In this document: piece after piece, positions 1-14,883 of the stretch
How the letters are laid out: each line of letters opens with the position of its first letter
Position numbering within the stretch: the stretch's first letter is position 1
From: Pseudomonas paralcaligenes
Lineage (GTDB): Bacteria; Pseudomonadota; Gammaproteobacteria; Pseudomonadales; Pseudomonadaceae
Direction: 5' to 3'
Assembly (NCBI RefSeq): GCF_019655855.1
Contig: NZ_BPFX01000035.1
Coordinates: forward strand, 12,164 to 76,163
Length of the DNA stretch: 64,000 nt
The notes under the pieces: generated by a model
The model's database searches: none
Told to the model about the DNA's origin: nothing
What the model saw: only the letters and a program-made list of their open reading frames with translations
Translations under genes and position numbers: made by a program

Positions 1-90
1 GTATTGCGCTTGGACATTAAGTTTCGATTCGAAAGATAAGTGCGCGAATCAAAACCCAACGAAAGCGTTTGGTCAAGTTCCCGATGGACA

Positions 91-112
91 AAAGGCGGCC
101 TCGGCCGCCTTT
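91..112 (-). terminator. Terminator-like hairpin after glmU
   Basis: Stem AAAGGCGGCC / GGCCGCCTTT with a 2-nt loop, 20 bp past the glmU stop codon. A short T run follows on the minus strand, so it probably ends the atp-glmU transcript. The remaining bases 1-90 contain no gene I can support; a small palindrome TTTCG-ATT-CGAAA lies at about 24-36. Confidence 0.75.
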
Positions 113-132
113 CCTGAAAGCAATCGCCTCAT

Positions 133-1491
133 CTATTTCTTGGTCGGGCGCTTCCAGCCTTCGATGTTGCGTTGCTTGGCGCGCCCCACGGCCAGGGCCT
201 TGGCCGGTACATCCTGGGTCACGGTGGACCCGGCGCCGGTGGTGGCGCCGTCACCGAGGCTGAGCGGCGCGACCAGGGCGCTGTTGGAGCCGATGAACAC
301 ATCCTCGCCCAGCACGGTACGGTGCTTGTTGGCGCCGTCGTAGTTGCAGGTGATGGTACCGGCGCCGATGTTGGTCCGCGCGCCGATCTCGGCGTCGCCC
401 AGGTAGCTCAGGTGGCCGGCCTTGGCGCCCTCGCCCAGCACCGCGTTCTTCAGTTCGACGAAGTTGCCGACATGCGCCTTGGCGCCCAGTTTGGCGCCCG
501 GACGCAGACGGGCGAACGGGCCGCAGTCGGCGCCCTCGCCCAGCTCGGCGCCTTCGAGATGGCTGTTGGCTTTCACCACGGCACCGCGGCGCAGTACCGA
601 GTCCTTGATCACGCAGTTCGGGCCGATCGAAACAAAATCCTCGATGACCACCTTGCCTTCGAGGATCACGTTGATGTCGATGGTGATGTCACGTCCCACG
701 GTGACCTCGCCCCGCACATCGAAACGATGCGGGTCGAGCAGGGTCACGCCCTGGGCCATCAGCTGGCGAGCCATACGCTGCTGGTAATGACATTCGAGCT
801 GCGACAGCTGGATGCGGTCGTTGGCGCCGAGCACTTCCATCTCGTCCTGGGCAGTCTCGGTGGCGACTACCAGGCCATCGGCCACGGCCATGGCGATCAC
901 GTCGGTCAGGTAGTACTCGCCCTGGGCGTTGCTGTTGGACAGCCGGCCCAGCCAGTCGCCAAGGCGCCTGCCCGGCACGGCGAGGATGCCGGTGTTGCCC
1001 TCGCGGATGGCGCGCTGTGCGTCGCTGGCATCCTTGTGCTCGATGATCGCCTGCACCACGCCGGCGGCGTCGCGGACGATACGGCCGTAGCCGGTGGGGT
1101 CGGCCAGGTTGACCGTCAGCAGGCCCAGCTGGGAATCGTTGGCCTGCTCCAGCAGGCGGGTGAGGGTTTCGACCCTGGTCAGCGGCACGTCGCCGTAGAG
1201 GATCAGCACCTTGTCCGCTTCCAGCGCCGGTAGCGCCTGGGCCACGGCATGGCCGGTGCCCAGCTGCTCGCTCTGCAGCACGAAGTGGATATCGTCGGCC
1301 GCCAGGCGCTCGCGAACCAGCTCGGCGCCGTGGCCGATCACCACGTGGATCTTGCGCGGCGAGAGCTGGCGGGCGGTGTCGATGACGTGGCCGAGCATGG
1401 GCTTGCCGGCGACCGGATGCAGGACCTTGGGCAGGGCCGAGCGCATGCGGGTGCCCTGGCCGGCGGCGAGGATGACGATATCGAGGGACAT
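133..1491 (-). CDS. glmU: Bifunctional UDP-GlcNAc pyrophosphorylase / glucosamine-1-phosphate acetyltransferase
   Basis: GlmU acetylates glucosamine-1-phosphate and then uridylates it to UDP-N-acetylglucosamine, the precursor of peptidoglycan and lipopolysaccharide, in the cytoplasm. The 452-residue product has the nucleotidyltransferase signature [15 protein letters not shown] near residues 8-22 and a C-terminal left-handed beta-helix of imperfect hexapeptides from about residue 250, as expected for the family. I chose the ATG that gives [11 protein letters not shown]; an upstream in-frame ATG adds only seven residues that are not family-like. It is last in line after the ATP synthase genes, but a hairpin at 1551-1576 separates it from atpC, so it likely has its own promoter in the 110-bp gap. 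Confidence 0.97.
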   Translation of the reverse strand: MSLDIVILAAGQGTRMRSALPKVLHPVAGKPMLGHVIDTARQLSPRKIHVVIGHGAELVRERLAADDIHFVLQSEQLGTGHAVAQALPALEADKVLILYGDVPLTRVETLTRLLEQANDSQLGLLTVNLADPTGYGRIVRDAAGVVQAIIEHKDASDAQRAIREGNTGILAVPGRRLGDWLGRLSNSNAQGEYYLTDVIAMAVADGLVVATETAQDEMEVLGANDRIQLSQLECHYQQRMARQLMAQGVTLLDPHRFDVRGEVTVGRDITIDINVILEGKVVIEDFVSIGPNCVIKDSVLRRGAVVKANSHLEGAELGEGADCGPFARLRPGAKLGAKAHVGNFVELKNAVLGEGAKAGHLSYLGDAEIGARTNIGAGTITCNYDGANKHRTVLGEDVFIGSNSALVAPLSLGDGATTGAGSTVTQDVPAKALAVGRAKQRNIEGWKRPTKK

Positions 1492-1527
1492 GGCGGAATC
1501 CTGAACGGGCACAGGCGCAACACCACC

Positions 1528-1536
1528 TGTGGATAA
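1528..1536 (-). promoter_or_regulatory. Perfect DnaA box upstream of glmU
   Basis: TGTGGATAA on the plus strand is the exact complement of the consensus TTATCCACA. It lies between the atpC terminator and the glmU start. Binding is inferred, not shown. Confidence 0.5.
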
Positions 1537-1550
1537 AACGGCAGAAAAGA

Positions 1551-1576
1551 AAAAGGGTAGCCAAGGCTACCCTTTT
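1551..1576 (-). terminator. Terminator between atpC and glmU
   Basis: A 12-bp perfect stem, AAAAGGGTAGCC / GGCTACCCTTTT with an AA loop, 25 bp past the atpC stop. It has a T run on either strand and would end or attenuate the ATP synthase transcript. Confidence 0.85.
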
Positions 1577-1601
1577 ACCTGCTCGCGCTGAAGTCGTCGG
1601 A

Positions 1602-2027
1602 TCAACCGCCGAACTTCTTGCGCAGCTGCTGGACGGTGCGCAGCTGGGCTGCCACTTCGGCCAGGTGAGCGGCGGCGGAACCGTAGTCGAATTCCGAGCC
1701 TTTCTCGTTGAGCGCCTTCTCGGCGGCCTTGAGGGCCTCCTGAGCAGCCGCTTCATCGATGTCGCCAGCACGGGTCACGGTGTCGGCCAGGACCTTCACC
1801 ATGTTCGGCTGTACTTCGAGGAAGCCACCAGAGATGTAGAACACCTCATGCTCGCCACCCTGCTTGACCAGGCGGATCGGGCCCGGCTTCAGGTCGGTGA
1901 TCAGCGGGGCATGGCCCGGAGCAATACCGAGATCACCCAGGTTGCCGTGCGCGATCACCATCTCGACCAGACCGGAGAAGATCTCCGCCTCGGCGCTGAC
2001 GATATCGCAATGGACTGTTATGGCCAT
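1602..2027 (-). CDS. atpC: ATP synthase epsilon subunit
   Basis: Epsilon is part of the central stalk of F1 and regulates ATP hydrolysis. The 141-residue protein has the usual N-terminal beta-sandwich (ending near the [17 protein letters not shown] segment, residues about 30-46) and a C-terminal two-helix region rich in Ala and Glu. It follows atpD by 42 bp and is the last subunit gene of the operon, the standard position. Length and sequence are typical. Confidence 0.97.
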   Translation of the reverse strand: MAITVHCDIVSAEAEIFSGLVEMVIAHGNLGDLGIAPGHAPLITDLKPGPIRLVKQGGEHEVFYISGGFLEVQPNMVKVLADTVTRAGDIDEAAAQEALKAAEKALNEKGSEFDYGSAAAHLAEVAAQLRTVQQLRKKFGG

Positions 2028-2069
2028 ACGCTTGCCTCACGAGCGCCCGTTGCCGGGCGCACAGGGGGA

Positions 2070-3467
<1,398 letters not shown>

Positions 3468-3495
3468 TCAACCGTTCTAAACAGTTGAACCGTTC

Positions 3496-4356
3496 TTAAA
3501 CCGCGGCAGCGCCGCCGACGATTTCCGAAATTTCCTGGGTGATCGCTGCCTGACGAGCCTTGTTGTAGATCAGCTGCAGGTCCTTGATCAGATCACCAGC
3601 GTTATCGGTGGCGTTCTTCATCGCGATCATCCGCGCCGCCTGTTCGGCAGCAGCGTTCTCGACCACCGCCTGGTACACCTGCGACTCCACGTAACGCACC
3701 ATCAGGCCGTCGAGCAGCTGCTTGGCGTCGGGTTCGTACAGGTAGTCCCAGTGGTGCTTGAGTTCGGCATCCGGAGTCGCCACCAGGGGAACGAGCTGCT
3801 CCACTGTCGGCTTTTGCGTCATGGTATTGACGAACTTGTTCGAGACCACGGACAGACGATCGATGCGACCTTCGAGGTAGGCATCGAGCATCACCTTGAC
3901 GGAACCGATCAGATCGTTGATCGAGGGTTCTTCGCCCAGGTGGCTGATCGCAGCAACGACATTGCCACCGAAGCTGCGGAAGAACGCCGCACCCTTGGTA
4001 CCAATCACGCAGAGATCGACCTCTACGCCTTGCTCGCGATTGCTCGCCATGTCCTTGACCAGAGCCTTGAACAGGTTGGTATTCAGACCACCGCACAGAC
4101 CACGGTCCGAACTCACCACCACGTAACCGACGCGCTTGACCTCACGCTCGATCATGAACGGGTGACGATATTCCGGGTTGGCGTTGGCCAGATGACCAAT
4201 CACCTGGCGGATACGCTCCGCGTAGGGACGACTGGCAGCCATGCGCTGTTGAGCCCTGCGCATCTTGCTGGTCGCCACCTTTTCCATGGCGCTGGTGATC
4301 TTCTGCGTGCTTTTGATGCTCGCAATCTTGCTGCGAATCTCTTTTGCGCCTGCCAT
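3496..4356 (-). CDS. atpG: ATP synthase gamma subunit
   Basis: Gamma is the rotating shaft of F1, coupling proton flow to catalysis. The 286-residue product starts [20 protein letters not shown], the conserved N-terminal helix of the coiled coil, and ends with the matching C-terminal helix ([16 protein letters not shown]). Placed between atpA and atpD. Length is typical. Confidence 0.98.
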   Translation of the reverse strand: MAGAKEIRSKIASIKSTQKITSAMEKVATSKMRRAQQRMAASRPYAERIRQVIGHLANANPEYRHPFMIEREVKRVGYVVVSSDRGLCGGLNTNLFKALVKDMASNREQGVEVDLCVIGTKGAAFFRSFGGNVVAAISHLGEEPSINDLIGSVKVMLDAYLEGRIDRLSVVSNKFVNTMTQKPTVEQLVPLVATPDAELKHHWDYLYEPDAKQLLDGLMVRYVESQVYQAVVENAAAEQAARMIAMKNATDNAGDLIKDLQLIYNKARQAAITQEISEIVGGAAAV

Positions 4357-4406
4357 GTAACACCTATCAGGTTAGCAAGCGGGGACCTCGCGGCCCCCAC
4401 TGCGGC

Positions 4407-5951
4407 TTACCAGGTTTGGGTGGCCTTGAACTTCTCGATACCGGCTTTCAGCTGGCCATCGATGTCGTCATTGAAGTCGCCCTTCTCGTTGATCTTCGCC
4501 ATCAGAGCGGCGTTCTCACGGTTGAAGTAGGCGATCAGGGCCTGCTCGAAGCTGATGATCTTGGCGACTTCGACGTCGGCCAGGAAACCACGCTCGGCGG
4601 CATACAGGCTCACCGACATGTCGGCGATGGACATCGGCGCGTACTGCTTCTGCTTCATCAGCTCGGTAACGCGTTGACCGTGATCCAGCTGCTTGCGGGT
4701 AGCTTCGTCCAGGTCGGAAGCGAACTGGGCGAAGGCCGCCAGTTCACGGTACTGAGCCAGAGCGGTACGGATGCCACCGGAGAGCTTCTTGATGATCTTG
4801 GTCTGAGCGGCACCACCCACGCGGGAAACCGAGATACCGGCGTTGACGGCCGGACGGATACCCGAGTTGAACATGGCCGATTCCAGGAAGATCTGACCGT
4901 CGGTGATGGAAATCACGTTGGTCGGAACGAACGCGGAAACGTCGCCAGCCTGGGTTTCGATGATCGGCAGAGCGGTCAGGGAACCGGTCTTGCCAGTCAC
5001 GGCGCCATTGGTGAACTTCTCGACGTACTCTTCGGAAACGCGGGAAGCGCGCTCCAGCAGACGGCTGTGGAGATAGAACACGTCGCCCGGGTAGGCTTCG
5101 CGGCCCGGCGGACGGCGCAGCAGCAGGGATATCTGGCGGTAGGCAACGGCCTGCTTGGACAGGTCGTCGTACACGATCAGGGCGTCTTCACCGCGGTCGC
5201 GGAAGTATTCGCCCATGGTGCAACCGGCGTACGGCGCGAGGAACTGCAGGGCAGCCGACTCGGACGCGGACGCGGCGACAACGATGGTGTTGGCCAGGGC
5301 ACCGGCTTCTTCCAGCTTGCGAACCACGTTGGCGATGGTCGATTGCTTCTGACCGATGGCTACGTAGACGCAGCGGATGCCGCTGTTCTTCTGGTTGATG
5401 ATGGCGTCGACGGCCAGGGCGGTCTTGCCGATCTGACGGTCACCGATGATCAGCTCGCGCTGGCCACGGCCTACCGGGATCATGGCATCGACCGACTTGT
5501 AGCCGGTCTGTACCGGCTGGTCGACCGACTTACGCCAGATCACGCCCGGAGCGACTTTCTCGACGGCGTCGGTGGCTTGAGCATTGATCGGGCCTTTGCC
5601 ATCGATCGGGTTGCCCAGGGCATCGACCACGCGGCCCAGCAGTTCCGGACCAACCGGGACTTCCAGGATGCGGCCGGTGCACTTGGCGCTCATGCCTTCG
5701 GCGAGGCTGGTGTATGCACCCAGCACTACGGCGCCGACGGAGTCTTGCTCCAGGTTCAGCGCCATACCGTAGACGCCGCCCGGGAACTCGATCATTTCGC
5801 CGTACATGACGTCGGCCAGACCGTAGATACGCACGATACCGTCGGAGACGGATACCACGGTACCTTCGTTGCGGGCTTGGGAAGAGACGTCGAGTTTCTC
5901 GATACGCCCCTTGATGATTTCACTAATTTCGGAAGGATTGAGTTGCTGCAT
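4407..5951 (-). CDS. atpA: ATP synthase alpha subunit
   Basis: Non-catalytic nucleotide-binding subunit of F1, three copies alternating with beta. The 514-residue protein has the P-loop GDRQIGKT at residues about 170-177 and the alpha-family segment [14 protein letters not shown] near residue 365. The start [14 protein letters not shown] is the usual Pseudomonas N-terminus. Operon order is conserved. Confidence 0.98.
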   Translation of the reverse strand: MQQLNPSEISEIIKGRIEKLDVSSQARNEGTVVSVSDGIVRIYGLADVMYGEMIEFPGGVYGMALNLEQDSVGAVVLGAYTSLAEGMSAKCTGRILEVPVGPELLGRVVDALGNPIDGKGPINAQATDAVEKVAPGVIWRKSVDQPVQTGYKSVDAMIPVGRGQRELIIGDRQIGKTALAVDAIINQKNSGIRCVYVAIGQKQSTIANVVRKLEEAGALANTIVVAASASESAALQFLAPYAGCTMGEYFRDRGEDALIVYDDLSKQAVAYRQISLLLRRPPGREAYPGDVFYLHSRLLERASRVSEEYVEKFTNGAVTGKTGSLTALPIIETQAGDVSAFVPTNVISITDGQIFLESAMFNSGIRPAVNAGISVSRVGGAAQTKIIKKLSGGIRTALAQYRELAAFAQFASDLDEATRKQLDHGQRVTELMKQKQYAPMSIADMSVSLYAAERGFLADVEVAKIISFEQALIAYFNRENAALMAKINEKGDFNDDIDGQLKAGIEKFKATQTW

Positions 5952-5972
5952 TGCTCTGCTGCCCCTTCAAAC

Positions 5973-6509
5973 TCAAGATTTCAACGCTTCGGCCAGTTTC
6001 GCGATCTTGCCGCGAACCGAGCCATCGATAACCAGGTCGCCCGCGCGGATCACCACACCACCGATGAGGGCGGGGTCTTCCGTCACGTGCAGACGCACTT
6101 CTCGGCTGAGCCGTGCGTTGAGAACCTTGGCGAGTTTGTCTTGCTGTTCTGTGCTCAATGCGAAGGCACTGGTCACTTCCACGTCCACCGACTTCTCCTG
6201 CTCGGCCTTGTACAGCTCGAACTGGGCGGCGATTTCCGGCAACAGGTCGAGACGACCGTTTTCGGAGACGATGGAAATGAAGTTGCGTGCCTGGGCGTCG
6301 AACTTGTCACCACACACTTCGTTGAAAGTGGTGGCCTTCTCTGCGCTCGTCAGACGCGGGGCCTTGAGCACGCGCTGCATGGTGTCGTCCTGCGACACCG
6401 CCGCAGCCAGGCCGAGCATGGCTGACCAGGAGGCCAGTTGCTGGTGGGCCTGAGCGTGCTCGAAAGCTGCCTTAGCGTAAGGTCGGGCCAGCGTGGTCAG
6501 TTCTGCCAT
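5973..6509 (-). CDS. atpH: ATP synthase delta subunit
   Basis: Delta joins F1 to the peripheral stalk. The 178 residues begin [19 protein letters not shown], the conserved N-terminal helix bundle, and end with the [23 protein letters not shown] segment split here as [10 protein letters not shown] and DGSVRGK motifs typical of the family. It lies 12 bp after atpF and 21 bp before atpA. Confidence 0.97.
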   Translation of the reverse strand: MAELTTLARPYAKAAFEHAQAHQQLASWSAMLGLAAAVSQDDTMQRVLKAPRLTSAEKATTFNEVCGDKFDAQARNFISIVSENGRLDLLPEIAAQFELYKAEQEKSVDVEVTSAFALSTEQQDKLAKVLNARLSREVRLHVTEDPALIGGVVIRAGDLVIDGSVRGKIAKLAEALKS

Positions 6510-6521
6510 GATCGCCCTCGC

Positions 6522-6992
6522 TTAGATTTCGGCGGCCAGTTTGTTAACCAGCTCCGCATGCGCGTTTTGATCGATGGACGCACCCAGGATCTTCTCGGCA
6601 CCGCCGACGGCCAGGGCACCCACTTGGGCACGCAGGGCGTCTTTGACGCTGTTCAGTTCCTGTTCGATCTCGGCCTGAGCCTGGGCCTTCACGCGGTCAG
6701 CCTCGACACGAGCCTGATCACGGGCTTCGTCGACGATCTGAGTGCCGCGCTTCTTGGCTTGCTCGATGATTTCAGCAGCCTGGGTTTTGGCTTCGCGCAG
6801 TTGCTGGGCCACTTTCTCGTGGGCCAGTTCCAGATCGCGAGCCGCACGGTTGGCGGCGTCCAGACCATCAGCGATCTTCTTCTGGCGTTCGCGCAGAGCC
6901 GTGATGACCGGAGGCCATACGAACTTCATGCAGAACAGCACGAAAATGAAGAACGCAACGGCCTGGCCAATCAGGGTTGCATTAATGTTCAC
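6522..6992 (-). CDS. atpF: ATP synthase b subunit
   Basis: Forms the dimeric peripheral stalk of Fo-F1. The 156-residue product has one N-terminal transmembrane helix (about residues 5-25, starting [20 protein letters not shown]) followed by a long charged helix. Follows atpE after a 53-bp gap containing a strong hairpin. Confidence 0.97.
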   Translation of the reverse strand: MNINATLIGQAVAFFIFVLFCMKFVWPPVITALRERQKKIADGLDAANRAARDLELAHEKVAQQLREAKTQAAEIIEQAKKRGTQIVDEARDQARVEADRVKAQAQAEIEQELNSVKDALRAQVGALAVGGAEKILGASIDQNAHAELVNKLAAEI

Positions 6993-7024
6993 GCCAACAC
7001 CTCGCTCGTTCGTTGTCTATCCAG

Positions 7025-7342
<318 letters not shown>

Positions 7343-7395
7343 TTAAGTGAAGCGGTAAAGCGGTTTTCAGCTACCAGAGACGCGCGAGGCGCCTC

Positions 7396-8689
<1,294 letters not shown>

Positions 8690-8760
8690 CTCGCTGTTCC
8701 TCTGGCTCGGCACATCAAATCAATAACTTGGCATACTTTGTGCCGACAAAATGCGCGCAG

Positions 8761-8789
8761 AGTATAGGGGGGGTTCCCACCCCGTTCAA
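8761..8789 (-). promoter_or_regulatory. Sigma70 promoter of the atp operon
   Basis: On the minus strand TTGAAC and TATACT are separated by exactly 17 bp, close to the sigma70 consensus, about 70 bp before the atpI start. The spacer is itself a small inverted repeat (GGGGTGGGAACCCC). Confidence 0.8.
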
Positions 8790-8834
8790 CTGGCCGGTAG
8801 TGAATTCCGACCGCCCGCTACATGAGTAATTGTG

Positions 8835-9707
8835 TCAGCGGATGTGGGCCAGAACGCCCTGCAATTCATCCAGCGAGCTGTAGCGGATCACCAGTTGCCC
8901 CTTGCCCTTCTGCCCGTGCCTGATCTGCACCGGAGCCCCTAGCTTCTCGGCCAGACGCTGTTCCAGGCGGTTGATGTCCGGGTCGACCTTGACCTTCTCG
9001 ACAGGCTTTTCCTTGCTGTTCAGCCACTGGCGCACCAGCGCCTCGGTCTGGCGTACGGTGAAGCCCCGTGCGACAACATGTCGCGCGGCTTCGACCTGCT
9101 GTTCTAGGGGCAGGCCGAGCAGGGCACGGGCATGGCCCATCTCCAGGTCACCGTGGGCGAGCAAGGTCTTGATCTCTTCCGGCAAGGCGATCAGGCGCAG
9201 CAGGTTGGTGATGGTGACGCGCGACTTGCCCACCGCATCGGCGACCTGCTGCTGGGTCAGCTCGAATTCCTGCTGCAGGCGCTGCAGGGCCACGGCTTCC
9301 TCGATCGGATTGAGGTCCTCGCGCTGGATGTTCTCGATCAGCGCCATGGCGATGGCGGCTTCGTCCGGCACCTCACGGACCATGGCCGGGATCTTGTCCA
9401 GGCCGGCCTGCTGGCTGGCGCGCCAGCGGCGCTCGCCGGCGATGATCTCGAAGCGGCCGCCGCCGATGGGGCGCACGACGATCGGCTGCATCACGCCCTG
9501 GGCCTTGATCGAGTTGGCCAGTTCTTCGAGGGCGGCGGGGTCCATGTCGCGGCGCGGCTGGTACTTGCCACGCTGGATCAGGTCGAGGGGCAGATGCTGC
9601 AATTCACGGCTATCGGCCTTGACCGCTTCTTCTTCCAGGGTGGCGGCGGTGCTGCCGCTGAGCAGGGCGTCCAGTCCGCGGCCGAGCCCGCGCTTCTTGA
9701 TGGCCAT
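8835..9707 (-). CDS. parB: Chromosome partitioning protein ParB
   Basis: ParB is a CTP-dependent DNA clamp that loads at parS sites near oriC and spreads, helping segregate the chromosome with ParA. The 290-residue protein has the N-terminal GRGLDALLSG motif, the ParB/Srx domain with the GERRWRA motif near residue 95, a helix-turn-helix (QQVADAVGKSRVTITNLLRLI, shown here in part near residues 150-170) and a C-terminal dimerisation tail. It follows parA by 9 bp. Two perfect parS sites lie in recF, 11 kb away on the other side of oriC. Confidence 0.97.
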   Translation of the reverse strand: MAIKKRGLGRGLDALLSGSTAATLEEEAVKADSRELQHLPLDLIQRGKYQPRRDMDPAALEELANSIKAQGVMQPIVVRPIGGGRFEIIAGERRWRASQQAGLDKIPAMVREVPDEAAIAMALIENIQREDLNPIEEAVALQRLQQEFELTQQQVADAVGKSRVTITNLLRLIALPEEIKTLLAHGDLEMGHARALLGLPLEQQVEAARHVVARGFTVRQTEALVRQWLNSKEKPVEKVKVDPDINRLEQRLAEKLGAPVQIRHGQKGKGQLVIRYSSLDELQGVLAHIR

Positions 9708-9716
9708 GGGATTCCT

Positions 9717-10505
9717 TTATGCGGTTGCGGTTTTCGCGGCGGCACGCTGGCGGCGCACCAGTTCGCCGGCCAGGGCCAGGTAGGCGATGGCGCCGCGGGA
9801 TTGCTTGTCGTAGGCCAGCGCCGGCATGCCGAAGCTGGGTGCCTCGGCCAGGCGCACGTTGCGCGGAATGACCACGTCGTAGAGCTTGTCGCCGAAGTGC
9901 GCCTTGAGCTGGGCGGAAACGTCGTTGGTCAGGCTGATGCGCGGGTCGTACATGGTGCGCAGCAGGCCTTCGATCCTGAGGTCAGGGTTGAGCAGCTGGC
10001 CGATGCGCTGGATGCTGTTCATCAGGTCGGTCAGCCCCTCCAGCGCGTAGTACTCGCACTGCATGGGAATGATCACGCCATCGGCCGCGACCAGGGCGTT
10101 GATGGTCAGCATGGACAGCGCCGGCGGGCAGTCGATGAGGATGTAGTCGTAGTTCTCGCGGATCGGCGCCAGGGAGTAGCGCAGACGGCTCTCCTTCATC
10201 TTCATCTCGAGCAGGGCAACTTCGGCGGCGGTCAGGTCGCGGTTGGCCGGCAGCAGCTGGTAGCCGCCGTGCTCGGAGAACTGCATGGCCTCGCCGACCG
10301 TGCTCTCGCCGATCAGCACGTCGTAGATGGAGTGCTCCAGGGTCTGCTTGTCGACACCGCTGCCCATGGTGGCGTTGCCCTGCGGGTCGAGGTCGATCAG
10401 CAGTACGCGGCGCTTGGTGGCGACCAGCGAGGCGGCCAGGTTGATGCAGGTGGTGGTCTTGCCAACCCCGCCTTTCTGATTGGCGATCGCGAATACCTTG
10501 GCCAT
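9717..10505 (-). CDS. parA: Chromosome partitioning ATPase ParA
   Basis: ParA/Soj-type ATPase acting with ParB in origin segregation. The 262 residues begin MAKVFAIANQKGGVGKTT, with the deviant Walker A motif KGGVGKTT at about 11-18. A longer upstream reading exists but is not family-like. It sits 11 bp after rsmG, the usual order rsmG-parA-parB. Confidence 0.97.
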   Translation of the reverse strand: MAKVFAIANQKGGVGKTTTCINLAASLVATKRRVLLIDLDPQGNATMGSGVDKQTLEHSIYDVLIGESTVGEAMQFSEHGGYQLLPANRDLTAAEVALLEMKMKESRLRYSLAPIRENYDYILIDCPPALSMLTINALVAADGVIIPMQCEYYALEGLTDLMNSIQRIGQLLNPDLRIEGLLRTMYDPRISLTNDVSAQLKAHFGDKLYDVVIPRNVRLAEAPSFGMPALAYDKQSRGAIAYLALAGELVRRQRAAAKTATA

Positions 10506-10516
10506 CTTGCTTCCCC

Positions 10517-11163
10517 CTAGACCGAGCGACGCAGTATCAACAGGTGACGCTGGCCTTGGCAACCGGGAACCTTGAGCACGTCGCAGCTTTGCAGGCGGAA
10601 GTCCGCCGGCAGGGCCTGCAGTTCGTCGTCAGGCTGCACGCCCTTCATGGCCAGCCAATGGGTATCGCCATTTCCCAGGTGCCGGGTCCAGTTGCTGAAG
10701 TCTTCCAGCGAACTGAAGGCCCGCGAGCAGATACCGGCAAAAGGCGTTTCCGGCTGGAATTCCTCGACCCGGCTGTGGACAACTTCCAGATTGGCCAACC
10801 CGAGTTCCAGCTTCACCTGGGTGAGGAAGCGGGTCTTCTTGCCATTGGAGTCGAGCAGGGTGAAGCGCTTATCCGGGAACAGGATGGCCAGTGGCACGCC
10901 GGGCATGCCGCCGCCGCTGCCGACATCCAGCCAGCTGTCGCCGAGCTTGGCAACGAAGGGCACCACGGACAGGCTGTCGAGCAGATGGCGCGAGACCATC
11001 TCGTCCGGGTTGCGCACGGCGGTGAGGTTGTAGGCCTTGTTCCACTTGATCAGCAGGGCCAGGTAGCCAAGCAGGCGTTGCCGCTGCTCGGCAGAGAGTT
11101 CGACGCCAAGCGCCTGCGCGCCCTGCGCGAGTTCCTCGGCATGGCGTTCGGTGACCATGGACA

Positions 11164-11164
<1 letters not shown>
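10517..11164 (-). CDS. rsmG: 16S rRNA (guanine-527-N7) methyltransferase
   Basis: RsmG methylates G527 of 16S rRNA using S-adenosylmethionine. The 215-residue product has the SAM-binding motif [15 protein letters not shown] near residue 80. Its ATG overlaps the mnmG stop codon by one base, so the two are translationally coupled. Length matches the family. Confidence 0.96.
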
Positions 11165-13056
<1,892 letters not shown>

Positions 13057-13442
13057 CACGCACCTCGTGCCTGTTGAGAAGGGGGATTGGAAAAAGGGGT
13101 GGCAAGTATAGGGAGTTGGCCTGCCTGAATGAAGCCTTCTGGACAAAAAATAGCCAGTCGGAGCGCTTTCAGAAAATAGAGAATAAAAGAGAGAAATTTT
13201 ATAAAGCTTAGTTTTTATGTTTATTCATGGTGAAACGCTTTTCTGTGGATAGATCGCTGCAGCCTAGACCAGCAAAGGGCTCTGGCGATGTATAAGGCTG
13301 TGCCGTTCCTGGCCCTATCCGCTGGGCAAGCTGCACAACTCCTGTGGATTAAAACGCATCTTATGCACAGGCGGATTTTCCAACCCCTTGTCACCAGGCT
13401 TATCGACTGGGCTCAGGCCGGGTTTTCCACAGGGCTCAGGGC
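13057..13442. other. Gene-free A/T-rich gap between mnmG and mnmE with DnaA-box-like sites
   Basis: I see no gene here. About 13170-13225 is strikingly A/T rich for this genome. Four one-mismatch relatives of the DnaA box occur: TGTGGATAG 13244-13252, TGTGGATTA 13343-13351, TTATGCACA 13361-13369 and TTTTCCACA 13423-13431. It probably also holds the mnmG promoter. A secondary origin or DnaA reservoir is speculative. Confidence 0.45.
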
Positions 13443-14810
13443 CTACTTGCCGATGCAGAAGCTGGAGAAGATACGGCCCAGTAGATCATCCGAGCTGAAG
13501 GCGCCAGTGATCTCGCCCAATGCCTGCTGGGCCTGGCGCAGGTCCTCGGCCAGCAGTTCGCCAGCGCCCATCAGAGTCAGCTGGCTACGGCCATGCTCGA
13601 GGCTGGCCTGGGCCTGGCGCAGTGCCTCCAGATGGCGGCGGCGCGCGCTGAAACCGCTCTCCGCCGTCTGCTCGAAGCCCATGCAGGCCTTCAGGTGCTC
13701 GCGCAGCAGCTCCAGGCCTTCAGCCGATCTGGCGGAGAGCGAGATGGTCACGTGGCCGTCGTCGCTGGTGTCCAGCAGCACCGGTTCGCCAGAGAGATCG
13801 GATTTGTTGCGGATCAGGGTGACCCGCGCCGGATCGGGCGTATCAAGGAGGAATTCCGGCCACAGGGCGAACGGATCGGCCGCTTCCGGAGCGGTGGAGT
13901 CGATCACCAGCAGCACCCGGTCGGCCTCGCCGATGGCCTTGAGTGCGCGCTCCACGCCGATGCGCTCGACCTGATCGTCCGTATCCCGCAGGCCTGCAGT
14001 GTCGACCACGTGCAGCGGCATGCCGTCGATGTGGATATGTTCGCGCAGCACGTCGCGGGTGGTGCCGGCGATATCGGTGACGATGGCCGCCTCGCGCCCG
14101 GCCAGGGCGTTGAGCAGGCTGGACTTGCCGGCATTGGGCCGGCCGGCGATCACCACGTTCATGCCGTCGCGCAGCAGGGCGCCCTGGCCGGCTTCACGAA
14201 TCACTGTGGATAAGTAGTCGCGGACGCCATCGAGTTGGCTCAGCACATGACCATCGGCGAGGAAGTCGATCTCTTCCTCGGGGAAGTCGATGGCCGCCTC
14301 CACGTAGATGCGTAGCTGGATCAGTCGCTCGGTCAGTTCATGCACTCGCCGCGAGAACTCTCCCTGCAGGGAACGCAGGGCGTTGCGCGCGGCCTGGGCC
14401 GAGCTGGCTTCGATCAGGTCGGCGATGGCCTCGGCCTGGGCCAGGTCGAGCTTGTCGTTGAGGAAGGCGCGTTCGCTGAACTCGCCCGGGCGCGCCTGGC
14501 GCGCGCCGAGCTGGAGGCAGCGCTGCAGCAGCATGTCCAGCACCACCGGGCCACCGTGGCCCTGCAGTTCCAGCACGTCCTCGCCGGTGAAGGAGTTCGG
14601 CCCGGGGAAGAACAGCAGCAGGCCCTGGTCGATCACCTCGCCGTCTTCGTCGCACCAGGCACCGTAGTGCGCGTGGCGTGGCTTGGGCTCCAGCCCGGCG
14701 AGGATGATGCCGATGGCGCGGGCGCGCGGCCCGGAGACCCGCACGATGCCGACGCCTCCGCGGCCCTGGGCGGTGGCGACTGCGGCGATGGTTTCGCGGA
14801 CGGCGTGCAT
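13443..14810 (-). CDS. mnmE: tRNA modification GTPase MnmE (TrmE)
   Basis: GTPase that works with MnmG on tRNA wobble uridine. The 455 residues start [19 protein letters not shown] (N-terminal folate-binding domain), contain the G1 motif [12 protein letters not shown] near residue 223 and G3 DTAGLRDT, and end in the conserved CIGK, whose cysteine is functionally important. An upstream ATG would add 11 residues and is less likely. Carries an internal perfect DnaA box at 14205-14213. Confidence 0.97.
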   Translation of the reverse strand: MHAVRETIAAVATAQGRGGVGIVRVSGPRARAIGIILAGLEPKPRHAHYGAWCDEDGEVIDQGLLLFFPGPNSFTGEDVLELQGHGGPVVLDMLLQRCLQLGARQARPGEFSERAFLNDKLDLAQAEAIADLIEASSAQAARNALRSLQGEFSRRVHELTERLIQLRIYVEAAIDFPEEEIDFLADGHVLSQLDGVRDYLSTVIREAGQGALLRDGMNVVIAGRPNAGKSSLLNALAGREAAIVTDIAGTTRDVLREHIHIDGMPLHVVDTAGLRDTDDQVERIGVERALKAIGEADRVLLVIDSTAPEAADPFALWPEFLLDTPDPARVTLIRNKSDLSGEPVLLDTSDDGHVTISLSARSAEGLELLREHLKACMGFEQTAESGFSARRRHLEALRQAQASLEHGRSQLTLMGAGELLAEDLRQAQQALGEITGAFSSDDLLGRIFSSFCIGK

Positions 14811-14840
14811 GGCGTTTTCCCGGTAAAAAGTGACGGATAG

Positions 14841-14865
14841 CAAAACGCCCCACGAGGGGGCGTCT
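14841..14865 (-). terminator. Terminator between yidC and mnmE
   Basis: Stem ACGCCCC / GGGGCGT (14845-14851 and 14857-14863) followed by TTTT on the minus strand, 20 bp after the yidC stop. Confidence 0.75.
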
Positions 14866-14883
14866 TGTGCAGCTTCGGCGGAA

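Noticed and set aside
1..90. Small gene or attachment site at the left edge
   Set aside because: No frame with a start and ribosome site; only a short TTTCG-ATT-CGAAA palindrome.
13057..13146. N-terminal extension of MnmG (about 30 residues)
   Set aside because: The extension is low in family resemblance; the GTG start gives the standard [16 protein letters not shown]-terminus.
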